Below are positions 1-5,296 of a stretch of 5,296 nt of DNA, in pieces. Location: contig RFTR01000139.1 in NCBI GenBank assembly GCA_009923345.1, positions 1 through 5,296 of the forward strand. The letters run 5' to 3'. Source of the stretch: Betaproteobacteria bacterium. GTDB lineage: Bacteria > Pseudomonadota > Gammaproteobacteria > Burkholderiales > Burkholderiaceae_C. The notes beneath the pieces are model-generated. The model worked only from the letters and a program-made list of their open reading frames with translations. It was not told the DNA's origin and ran no database searches. Within the stretch, counting starts at the first letter, position 1. Each line of letters begins with the position of its first letter. A program made the translations under genes and the position numbers.

Positions 1-152
1 ACTTTGGCGCCGAATCTTTGGGCAATTGAAACAGTTGCATCGTTGCTATGTGTGTCGACCACCACAATTTCATCGGCCAAGCCTTGAAGAGAGGCTAGGC
101 AGTCTTCTAAGTTGTGCGCTTCGTTGCGCGTGATCAATATTGCGGAGAGCAT
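1..152 (-). CDS. Family 2 glycosyltransferase, N-terminal fragment (cut by window edge)
   Basis: The gene starts at the ATG at 152-150 and runs off the window, so only 50 complete codons are visible. The translation opens with MLSAILITRNEAHNLEDCL and continues to LADEIVVVDTHSNDAT at about residues 25-40. This is the first beta-alpha-beta unit of a GT-A fold family 2 glycosyltransferase: the 'ITRNEAHNL' strand-turn, then the nucleotide-sugar binding 'IVVVD.xS.D.T' strand. In most homologues the latter reads VVVDSGSTDGT, so 'THSNDAT' is a mild variant. Such enzymes transfer a sugar from a nucleotide donor at the cytoplasmic face, often for LPS core or lipid-linked glycans. The WaaE/KdtX-like branch begins in a very similar way. 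The catalytic DXD region and the acceptor-side half are outside the window, so donor and acceptor cannot be named. No good Shine-Dalgarno sequence precedes the ATG. It lies 61 nt after the oligosaccharyltransferase gene on the same strand, with no visible terminator between them, so co-transcription and a role in the same glycan are plausible but inferred. Confidence 0.85.
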   Translation of the reverse strand, partial: MLSAILITRNEAHNLEDCLASLQGLADEIVVVDTHSNDATVSIAQRFGAK

Positions 153-213
153 GCTTGAGTTTAAGCGCAGCGCAGTGCTTGCTGTCTTAGCAGTCCATCG
201 ATAAATGTGCGCG

Positions 214-1983
214 CTATTTACGGGGGGTGATGGTTGGTAGCCGGCTTGCAAGCTTTTCAGCCTCTAGCGTTCTGCCTAGTAACCGCAAACTTTCCACTGC
301 ACGCTCAACAACACGTGGCTCTGGTGAATAGTGCAGAACGCGCATAGCCAGTTCGTAAGTTTCTTGTGCGTTTTCTTGCTTGATGCTTTGGGTCATCAGT
401 CGTGCAAAGTCAACTTGGTTTTTAAACAACCAAGTTTGACTCGCTGCTTGCATAGGATTGTCGCGGTAAGCCGCATCGCGCATCTCTGGTTGTCTGTAGA
501 TTTGCGCTACGCGGTTGTAGTCCCAGGCTACAAACAAGCAACCCAAAAACAGTGCGCCACATACGAGATTAGGAAATATCTGCTGCCGCGTGCCGCTAAA
601 CGGATCCGCTTCAACTGGCTCGCTTTGTGCCTGCTCTGCCCATAAGCCCAAAGCCAAGCCTAGGGCTATTTGAAATGGCCCATACCACAGCGGGTACTCC
701 AACATGCTGTGTAAGCCAATTACTAGCAACATTGCAAACGCGATGCACTGCACATTAGTCAGGGCATACAGTTTGGCCTTTTTGTGTATCCAATGCACAG
801 CAAGTACACAACAAAGCAACGCGAATGGGATTCCAAACTCTAAGGCTAGATGTAGGGGAAGGTTGTGCGCGTTATCTAGTAAATCGCAAAAGCGTTCGCT
901 TTGGTAGTCGGTGCTGTAGTGGGCAAAGTCTGTTTCGCCCAAACCCCAGCCTTGCCAAGGGTGTTGCGAGATCATCTGCAGCGCATTAGTCCAGAGAACG
1001 CGTCGGCCACCGCAAGGCGCATAGTCTTGCGCTTGCCCCGCAACCCGCAACAACAAACTCGCGCCCGTCACACCATTGAGCTGCAGCGCAACCCAGGGAA
1101 GAACCAACGACCATAGGATGACCAACAGTGGTGCTCCTATTGCAAGGTACATCAAAGCTCGGTGGGTATGTTTACGCTTTTTCCAAGCCCACAACATAGC
1201 CAATGCAAACACCACCAACCATTGCACGGCTCCTGTGCGTGACACTGAACAAGCCAAACCTGCCGCCAGTAAAGCAAGCGCGGACCACGCTGTCACCAAA
1301 TAGCGCTTAGATATATTGCGCTCCTCCGCCACCATGCCAAGTAAGGCCACTAAGCCAATACTGGTGAGCGAGGCAAATTGATTACGTTGCCGCAAATTGG
1401 CAAATGCGTCTCCTATGTGCGGCTGGTTTACCCACGGTGCCAATTCACGCGCCATATTTAGATATTGCAATATTGCCAAAACGCTACTTACTAAGGCTGC
1501 AAGCAACCACGCTGCAAATAACCAATGCAGTAATCCGTTTGCGGGGTTGGCAGCCCGCTTACCAATTTGCATAGCGATCCAAATGCAGGCGACGGCTGCA
1601 ACTACACCTACCGTCAACGCCCGATCGATGACTGCAGGCACTGTCAGCGCAGACACCAAAAACCACACTACCAATAGCAAGCACCATTTATTTTGAAAAG
1701 AGGTCTGGCGTACACGAATAAAAAAACTAATTGCCTTAGGGCTAAGCTCTTCCCCAATTGCAACTACTTTTGATGGCGCGAATGGGTGATAGCTCGATGT
1801 TGTGTAAGCGGGGGCTTCATCTACCACTAGCAACATAGCACACGCTACCAACATCCAACTCAAGAGCAATGGAACAACAGATGTCGAAGGCGCACTTGTA
1901 AACGGATTTAGCCACGGCAGCATCAAGCAAACGACAAGAAGCAGGCGATTTGCTATCAGCGATGGACTTTTAAAAATCTGCAT
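214..1983 (-). CDS. PglL/TfpO-type pilin O-oligosaccharyltransferase (Wzy/WaaL superfamily)
   Basis: This 589-residue inner-membrane protein has the layout of bacterial protein O-oligosaccharyltransferases, which move a glycan from undecaprenyl diphosphate to Ser/Thr of pilins or other exported proteins. About 11-13 hydrophobic segments are visible. The N-terminus has the PglL-type 'LPWLNPF..AP' motif (22-32). Then come 'NLRQRNQFAS' (196-205), 'SVSRTG' (246-251) and a large periplasmic loop at about 300-383 with 'HPWQGWGLGE' (341-350) and 'NAHNLPLHLALEFG' (371-384). H373 matches the histidine reported as essential in neisserial PglL. 'HSMLEYPLWY' (425-434) is another family motif. The soluble tail (about 490-589) resembles the Wzy_C_2 domain found in pilin-directed members rather than in O-antigen polymerases or ligases. 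An unusually polar loop (about 55-97) follows the second membrane segment. The gene starts 36 nt after the pilin stop. The start codon is supported by the N-terminal motif, but no good ribosome site precedes it. O-antigen ligase or polymerase is the main alternative; the adjacent pilin and the C-terminal domain argue against it. Confidence 0.85.
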   Translation of the reverse strand: MQIFKSPSLIANRLLLVVCLMLPWLNPFTSAPSTSVVPLLLSWMLVACAMLLVVDEAPAYTTSSYHPFAPSKVVAIGEELSPKAISFFIRVRQTSFQNKWCLLLVVWFLVSALTVPAVIDRALTVGVVAAVACIWIAMQIGKRAANPANGLLHWLFAAWLLAALVSSVLAILQYLNMARELAPWVNQPHIGDAFANLRQRNQFASLTSIGLVALLGMVAEERNISKRYLVTAWSALALLAAGLACSVSRTGAVQWLVVFALAMLWAWKKRKHTHRALMYLAIGAPLLVILWSLVLPWVALQLNGVTGASLLLRVAGQAQDYAPCGGRRVLWTNALQMISQHPWQGWGLGETDFAHYSTDYQSERFCDLLDNAHNLPLHLALEFGIPFALLCCVLAVHWIHKKAKLYALTNVQCIAFAMLLVIGLHSMLEYPLWYGPFQIALGLALGLWAEQAQSEPVEADPFSGTRQQIFPNLVCGALFLGCLFVAWDYNRVAQIYRQPEMRDAAYRDNPMQAASQTWLFKNQVDFARLMTQSIKQENAQETYELAMRVLHYSPEPRVVERAVESLRLLGRTLEAEKLASRLPTITPRK

Positions 1984-2019
1984 CGCTAGATTTTCTTGCA
2001 GAGCATGTTTTACAAGGCC

Positions 2020-2532
2020 TTACTTACATTCACTCGGCACATATTTCCTATCCAGCGCGTCAGACGGCACGGCCACGCCTGCAAATGTTGCAGAGCCCTT
2101 AGACAAACACTTCCATTGCACATTGCCGTTGACGATCGGGCTAGCAGCATCGGGTGCGGGTAATGCCACGGGGCTTGTTACTAGGCCCGTAAAAGGCACT
2201 AGTAGCAATTTGCCGCCGCCTGCGGCCGGCGTTGTCGTGATAGTGATTGCACCCGTCGCGGGTGCCACATCTATCACGCTGATGTTGTTGGTAGCGCCAC
2301 TCCATACATAGTCAGATTTGTAGTTGTTTGCTGTGGTGGCAACGTTGCCATTACTCACAACATCCATGACCGTGGTTTTAGCGGTCGTTGCTAATGCCAG
2401 GCCTTCACTGACGCGCGCGCGAACCACATAGTCTTGGTACGCAGGCAAAGCGACGGACGCCAATATGCCGATGATGGCTACCACGATCATGATTTCAATC
2501 AAGGTGAAGCCTTTTTGTGCGGGTTTTGTCAT
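2020..2532 (-). CDS. pilA: Type IV major-pilin-like prepilin (PilA family)
   Basis: The protein is a 170-residue type IVa prepilin. The leader MTKPAQKG is 8 residues; prepilin peptidase should cut after G8 and N-methylate F9, giving a mature protein of 162 residues. The conserved FTLIE follows, with the essential glutamate at +5 (E13), then a hydrophobic helix to about residue 30 and 'AYQDYVVRARVSEGLALA' (31-48), the usual continuation of the alpha-1 spine. The globular part is Thr/Ala/Gly-rich. Two cysteines, C142 ('QWKC') and C169 ('PSEC'), should form the C-terminal disulfide that closes the D-region, with 26 residues between them. The protein ends in lysine. An Ala/Pro/Ser-rich stretch at 119-132 could be an exposed loop. 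Subunits polymerise into pili used for twitching, adhesion or DNA uptake. A GAGAGAG ribosome site lies 6 nt before the ATG. The oligosaccharyltransferase gene follows directly, which suggests this pilin is its substrate. Family assignment is very secure. Whether it is the major pilin or a minor paralogue cannot be settled without the rest of the genome. Confidence 0.95.
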   Translation of the reverse strand: MTKPAQKGFTLIEIMIVVAIIGILASVALPAYQDYVVRARVSEGLALATTAKTTVMDVVSNGNVATTANNYKSDYVWSGATNNISVIDVAPATGAITITTTPAAGGGKLLLVPFTGLVTSPVALPAPDAASPIVNGNVQWKCLSKGSATFAGVAVPSDALDRKYVPSECK

Positions 2533-2646
2533 ATTTATCTCTCTCGTTAGCTCTTAATGGGTTAGGTGCGCTCTTACTTTAAGTGCGGGCTAAAACTTTA
2601 TTCATTCTAAAAACGATTGTTCTGTATTTGCGCAAGTGATGGACAC
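2533..2646 (-). promoter_or_regulatory. Pilin leader and presumed promoter region
   Basis: This 114-nt stretch lies between the terC terminator and the pilin ATG, so a pilin promoter should be here. No strong promoter is obvious. A TAGAAT box (minus strand, 2609-2604; five of six matches to the sigma-70 -10 consensus) has no good -35 at 16-18 nt; the nearest TTG-type hexamer, TTGCGC, is 20 nt upstream. A TTGC at 2635-2632 could be the -12 half of a sigma-54 site, but the matching -24 element is poor. An 8-bp palindrome, TTGCGCAA, sits at 2628-2635. The region's role is inferred mainly from its position. Confidence 0.4.
2539..2545 (-). promoter_or_regulatory. Ribosome binding site of the pilin gene
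   Basis: On the minus strand GAGAGAG lies 6 nt upstream of the pilin ATG. It is the best purine-rich match in the leader and fits the start that gives a canonical 8-residue prepilin leader. By contrast, the downstream oligosaccharyltransferase has no comparable site. Confidence 0.7.
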
Positions 2647-2679
2647 AAAAAAAACGAGCGGTGTTTAAGCCGCTCGTTT
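2647..2679 (-). terminator. Rho-independent terminator after the TerC-family gene
   Basis: On the minus strand there is a perfect 10-bp inverted repeat, AAACGAGCGG / CCGCTCGTTT (2679-2670 and 2661-2652), around the 8-nt loop CTTAAACA. It runs into eight consecutive T residues (2654-2647, the first three of which also form the end of the stem). The hairpin starts about 20 nt after the terC stop codon. On the plus strand the arm is followed by GAATATTTGC, with no U-tract, so it should work only for minus-strand transcription. It separates the sucCD-terC block from the pilin block. Confidence 0.93.
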
Positions 2680-2698
2680 GAATATTTGCAATAGAAAA

Positions 2699-3400
2699 CT
2701 AAGCCGCTGGGTCTTCCTGTGTTTCTGCTTTTGCATTCATCTGGCGTCCCCACAAAATCACAATGGCCGCGCCAGCAAGTGAGCATGCATAGTGGAACCA
2801 TCCGTTGTCAGCGACAAAGTCCTTAAGCATGACATCACTAGCAATCGTCTCGCCACCGACCCAGCCAATCAAAGCCGCACCAAAAGTAATGATTGCAGGG
2901 TAACGCTCCATCAATTTGATCATCATGGAACTGCCAAAGACAACCAATGGAATGCTGATAGCCAATCCAATAATCAACAAGGATTGGTCTCCCTTGGCTG
3001 CAGCCGCGACGCCAATCACATTGTCTAAGCTCATAACTACATCGGCAATCAAAATGGTGCGCACGGCAGACATGAGGTTGGCTTGCTCTTTGGAATCAGC
3101 ATCGCTTTCTTCTTCATCTGCCAAAAGTTGTGCGCCAATCCACAACAACAGCAATCCGCCCACAATTTGTAAACCTTGTAAGGCCATCAGCCATGCGGCG
3201 ATGATGGTCAATCCAATGCGCAGGACCACAGCAGCGCCCGAACCAAAAAGAATCGCTTTTCTTTGCTGATCTGGAGGTAAACCACGCGCGGCCAAAGCGA
3301 TCACCACAGCGTTATCGCCTGAGAGCAGGATGTTGATCCAAATAATTTTCAACAAACCAACCCAAAACTCTGGGTTCTCAAAGCCTTGAAAGAATTCCAT
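2699..3400 (-). CDS. TerC-family integral membrane protein, YjbE type
   Basis: This 233-residue protein matches the TerC family, subgroup YjbE. It has about seven hydrophobic segments in two related halves. Each half carries the family's acidic signature: 'LLSGDNAVVIALAARGLP' (25-42, D29) and 'VVMSLDNVIGVAAAAKG' (121-137, D126). These Asp-Asn pairs lie in membrane segments and are thought to bind cations. A charged linker with a cluster of acidic residues (95-103) joins the halves. Some TerC proteins, such as Alx and the Bacillus TerC proteins, handle manganese, so metal efflux or metallation of exported proteins is possible. The substrate here is unknown, and tellurite resistance should not be assumed. 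The start at 3400 is chosen because AGGAGAG lies just upstream and homologues begin close to 'MEFF..EFW'. An in-frame GTG at 3454 would add 18 non-hydrophobic residues and has no ribosome site. The gene lies 94 nt after sucD on the same strand and is followed by a strong terminator. Confidence 0.92.
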   Translation of the reverse strand: MEFFQGFENPEFWVGLLKIIWINILLSGDNAVVIALAARGLPPDQQRKAILFGSGAAVVLRIGLTIIAAWLMALQGLQIVGGLLLLWIGAQLLADEEESDADSKEQANLMSAVRTILIADVVMSLDNVIGVAAAAKGDQSLLIIGLAISIPLVVFGSSMMIKLMERYPAIITFGAALIGWVGGETIASDVMLKDFVADNGWFHYACSLAGAAIVILWGRQMNAKAETQEDPAA

Positions 3401-3403
3401 ATG

Positions 3404-3410
3404 CTCTCCT
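3404..3410 (-). promoter_or_regulatory. Ribosome binding site that fixes the TerC-family start
   Basis: On the minus strand AGGAGAG is followed by CAT and then the ATG at 3400, putting the AGGAG core 5 nt from the start codon. It is the strongest Shine-Dalgarno match in the window. It favours the 233-residue product over an 18-residue-longer version from the GTG at 3454. Confidence 0.88.
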
Positions 3411-3438
3411 GTAGTAATTTTTCTAAAGGCTGAAAGTG

Positions 3439-3466
3439 TAACGAGCCCGACCAAGCGAGCTCATTA
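3439..3466 (-). other. Imperfect RNA hairpin between sucD and the TerC-family gene
   Basis: In the minus-strand transcript, TAATGAGCTCG and CGGGCTCGTTA can pair over 11 bp around the 6-nt loop CTTGGT. Two of the pairs are G-U. On the plus strand these become A-C mismatches, so the structure belongs to the minus-strand RNA. No U-run follows, so it is not a standard intrinsic terminator. It could slow polymerase, mark an mRNA processing point, protect the sucCD message at its 3' end, or be chance. The fold is seen in the sequence; any function is inferred. Confidence 0.45.
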
Positions 3467-3494
3467 GTAATAACCGATAGGAAAAAAGGGTAAG

Positions 3495-4391
3495 TTACTT
3501 CAATTGCGCTTTGAGTAACTTGCCTAATTCAGAAGGATTACGTGTGACGATGAAACCACACTCTTCCATGATGGCAAGCTTGGCATCCGCTGTATCAGCG
3601 CCACCAGAGATCAACGCACCCGCATGGCCCATGCGTTTGCCGGGAGGCGCAGTGACACCCGCAATAAAACCAACGATGGGTTTTTTCATATGGGCCTTGC
3701 ACCACTGCGCGGCATCTGCTTCATCAGGTCCGCCGATTTCACCAATCATGATGACGGCGTCGGTGTCAGGATCGTCATTAAACGCTTGCATCACATCGAT
3801 GTGCTTCAAGCCATTGATAGGGTCGCCACCGATACCGACAGCACTGGATTGGCCCAAACCTACTTCGGTCAACATCGCCACCGCTTCATAGGTCAAAGTG
3901 CCTGAACGAGAAACAACGCCGATGCGTCCTTTGCGATGGATGTGACCAGGCATGATGCCGATTTTGATTTCGTCAGGTGTGATGAGTCCAGGGCAATTGG
4001 GGCCTAAAAGCAAAGTCTTTTTGCCGCCTTTGGCTTCTTTTGCCTTCATCTTGTTGCGCACCTCAAGCATGTCTTTGACAGGAATGCCTTCGGTAATACA
4101 AATTGCCAAATCCAAGTCGGCTTCTACCGCCTCCCAAATCGCTGCGGCCGCACCTGCTGGTGGCACATAAATCACAGAAACAGTCGCGCCTGTGTTTTGT
4201 GCGGCTTCTTTGACCGACGCAAAAATAGGCACATCAAAAATCTTTTCGCCAGCTTTTTTAGGGTTGACGCCAGCTACGAAACAATTTTTTCCGTTGGCGT
4301 ACTCAATGCATTTTTCAGTGTGGAACTGGCCTGTCTTGCCAGTGATACCTTGGGTAATGACCTTGGTGTTTTTATTGATGTAGATGGACAT
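3495..4391 (-). CDS. sucD: Succinate--CoA ligase (ADP/GDP-forming), alpha subunit
   Basis: SucD pairs with SucC to interconvert succinyl-CoA, NDP and phosphate with succinate, CoA and NTP. This is the substrate-level phosphorylation step of the TCA cycle, and it occurs in the cytoplasm. The 298-residue protein is full length for the family. The N-terminal CoA-binding Rossmann domain has 'GITGKTGQFHT' (15-25) and 'VNPKKAG' (42-48). 'LLLGPNCPG' (127-135) and 'SRSGTLTYEA' (161-170) follow. The ligase domain has 'GIGGDPINGL' (186-195), the power-helix region 'IGEIGGPDEA' (216-225) and 'GHAGALISGG' (255-264). H256 in that last motif is the phosphohistidine that carries the phosphoryl group between the subunits. 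All key residues are present. The start is supported by TTAGGAAATAGAC directly before the ATG, with AGGA 7 nt upstream, and by alignment to the usual 'MSIxINK' start. It is 13 nt downstream of sucC, so the two are surely co-transcribed and probably translated in balance. Confidence 0.98.
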   Translation of the reverse strand: MSIYINKNTKVITQGITGKTGQFHTEKCIEYANGKNCFVAGVNPKKAGEKIFDVPIFASVKEAAQNTGATVSVIYVPPAGAAAAIWEAVEADLDLAICITEGIPVKDMLEVRNKMKAKEAKGGKKTLLLGPNCPGLITPDEIKIGIMPGHIHRKGRIGVVSRSGTLTYEAVAMLTEVGLGQSSAVGIGGDPINGLKHIDVMQAFNDDPDTDAVIMIGEIGGPDEADAAQWCKAHMKKPIVGFIAGVTAPPGKRMGHAGALISGGADTADAKLAIMEECGFIVTRNPSELGKLLKAQLK

Positions 4392-4404
4392 GTCTATTTC
4401 CTAA

Positions 4405-5296
4405 TCACTTCACTGCAGCAACAATTTTTGTTGCGGCTTCGGCCATGGTGTCTGCAGAGATGATGGGCAAGCCTGATTCGGCCAACATTTTTTTTCCCAA
4501 CTCGTCATTGGTGCCCTTCATGCGTACGACCAGCGGCACGGACAAGTTGACCGCTTTACACGCAGTGATCACGCCATTGGCAATGGTGTCGCACTTCATG
4601 ATGCCGCCAAAGATGTTGACCAAGATACCTTTGACATGCGGATTCTTCAACATGATCTTGAAAGCTTCGGTCACTTTTTCTGCCGTCGCGCCACCGCCTA
4701 CGTCCAAGAAGTTAGCAGGCTCTCCGCCAAACAACTTGATAGTGTCCATCGTGGCCATCGCCAAACCTGCACCGTTGACCAAGCAACCGATGTTGCCGTC
4801 GAGCGAAATGTAGGCAAGGTCAAACTTAGAGGCTTCGACTTCCGCAGGATCTTCTTCGTCTAAATCTCGATACGCGACGATTTCTGGGTGGCGGAACAAA
4901 GCGTTGGCGTCAAAGTTGAACTTTGCGTCCAAGGCCATGACACTACCTTTGCTGTCGCGGTTCAATGGGTTGATCTCTACGAGAGACGCATCGGTGTCCA
5001 TGTAGCACAGGTAGAGCTTTTTGAAGATGTCAACAGCTTGTGCGGTGGAGTCTGCAGGCATGCCGATGGCGTCTGCAATCTTCTTGGCTTGTGCATCGCC
5101 CAAACCGGTCAATGGGTCGATGAACTCGGTGATGATTTTTTCTGGCGTGCTGTGCGCCACTTCTTCAATGTCCATGCCGCCCTCGCTAGAAGCGATAAAG
5201 GCAATCTTTTGGCTGGCACGGTCGGTGACGACCGACACGTAATATTCTTTATTGATGTCTGCGCCGTCTTCTATATAGAGACGACGCACCTTTTGA
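4405..5296 (-). CDS. sucC: Succinate--CoA ligase, beta subunit, C-terminal part (5' end outside window)
   Basis: SucC is the ATP-grasp subunit that binds the nucleotide and succinate. The window holds 296 complete codons, reading in as '..QKVRRLYIEDGADI', so roughly 90 N-terminal residues of a usual 386-390 are missing. Counting from the GTG codon at 5289 as residue 1, 'ASSEGGMDIEEVA' (33-45) belongs to the ATP-grasp domain. 'EINPL' (105-109) and 'ALDAK' (119-123) carry the Asn and Asp (N107, D121) that bind Mg-nucleotide; their 14-residue spacing equals that of N199/D213 in E. coli. The ligase domain shows 'NGAGLAMATMD' (172-182), 'GGEPANFLDVGGGA' (188-201) and 'NIFGGIMKCD' (225-234). The GTG at 5289 is not the start, because family sequence continues upstream of it. 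ATP versus GTP preference cannot be read from this. It ends 13 nt before sucD. Confidence 0.98.
   Translation of the reverse strand, partial: QKVRRLYIEDGADINKEYYVSVVTDRASQKIAFIASSEGGMDIEEVAHSTPEKIITEFIDPLTGLGDAQAKKIADAIGMPADSTAQAVDIFKKLYLCYMDTDASLVEINPLNRDSKGSVMALDAKFNFDANALFRHPEIVAYRDLDEEDPAEVEASKFDLAYISLDGNIGCLVNGAGLAMATMDTIKLFGGEPANFLDVGGGATAEKVTEAFKIMLKNPHVKGILVNIFGGIMKCDTIANGVITACKAVNLSVPLVVRMKGTNDELGKKMLAESGLPIISADTMAEAATKIVAAVK

Noticed and set aside
153..213. Terminator or promoter between the transferase and glycosyltransferase genes
   Set aside because: No hairpin with a T-run on the minus strand and no clear -35/-10 pair in these 61 nt.
331..1696. Plus-strand open frames of 67-104 codons opposite the oligosaccharyltransferase
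   Set aside because: They are shadows of a membrane-protein gene and read as Cys/Arg/Ala-rich sequence without family features.
1986..2006. Six-codon frame (MLCKKI, then stop) ending 2 nt before the transferase ATG
   Set aside because: It could be a leader peptide, but there is no ribosome site before it and no attenuator structure, and a frame this short is expected by chance.
2632..2646. Sigma-54 promoter upstream of the pilin gene
   Set aside because: The TTGC half is present, but the -24 region (GTGTCC at the right spacing) matches TGGCAC poorly. It also overlaps the region just after the terminator. Kept only as a possibility.
2607..2801. Minus-strand 64-codon frame overlapping the end of the TerC-family gene
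   Set aside because: It is out of frame with terC and runs through the terminator hairpin and its T-run, so it is unlikely to be translated.
3401..3494. Manganese (yybP-ykoY) riboswitch before the TerC-family gene
   Set aside because: The gap is only 94 nt and mostly taken by one hairpin and the ribosome site. I see no second helix or paired internal loops typical of that riboswitch.
3511..4463. Several plus-strand open frames of 63-126 codons opposite sucD
   Set aside because: They are antisense shadows of a strongly conserved gene, show no recognisable domains, and overlap each other in different frames.
4445..5242. Plus-strand open frames opposite sucC, up to 122 codons
   Set aside because: Their composition mirrors the sucC codons on the other strand and they have no family features.
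5287..5289. GTG as a start codon for sucC
   Set aside because: Family sequence ('QK' before 'VRRLYIEDGAD') continues upstream without a stop to the window edge, so this is an internal valine of a truncated gene.

Overview
The window suggests a betaproteobacterium of the order Burkholderiales, most likely a moderate-GC member of Comamonadaceae. This is an inference from recalled family sequences. The SucD N-terminus (MSIYINKNTKVITQGITGKT) and the order sucC-sucD-terC-type IV pilin-PglL-like transferase both fit that group, but no search could be run. Every supported gene lies on the minus strand, so transcription runs from position 5296 towards position 1.

Region by region, in transcription order: (a) 5296-4405, the C-terminal three quarters of sucC, cut by the window edge; (b) 4391-3495, complete sucD, 13 nt downstream; (c) 3494-3401, an intergenic stretch with an imperfect hairpin; (d) 3400-2699, a TerC/YjbE-family membrane protein; (e) 2679-2647, a clear Rho-independent terminator; (f) 2646-2533, the pilin leader and presumed promoter region; (g) 2532-2020, a type IV major-pilin-like prepilin; (h) 1983-214, a PglL/TfpO-type O-oligosaccharyltransferase; (i) 152-1, the first 50 residues of a family 2 glycosyltransferase, cut by the other window edge.

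The genes form two blocks separated by the terminator. The first is the TCA-cycle succinate--CoA ligase pair plus a TerC-type putative metal-ion transporter. The second looks like a small surface-glycosylation module: a pilin, the membrane enzyme that would attach a lipid-linked glycan to it in the periplasm, and a glycosyltransferase that may help build the glycan. No RNA genes, CRISPR arrays, insertion sequences or prophage genes were seen, and no gene-free stretch exceeds 170 bases. I see no evidence of a wholly new system. The best lead is the pilin and its dedicated transferase, where the pilin lacks the C-terminal serine used by the Pseudomonas TfpO system but carries an Ala/Pro/Ser-rich stretch.
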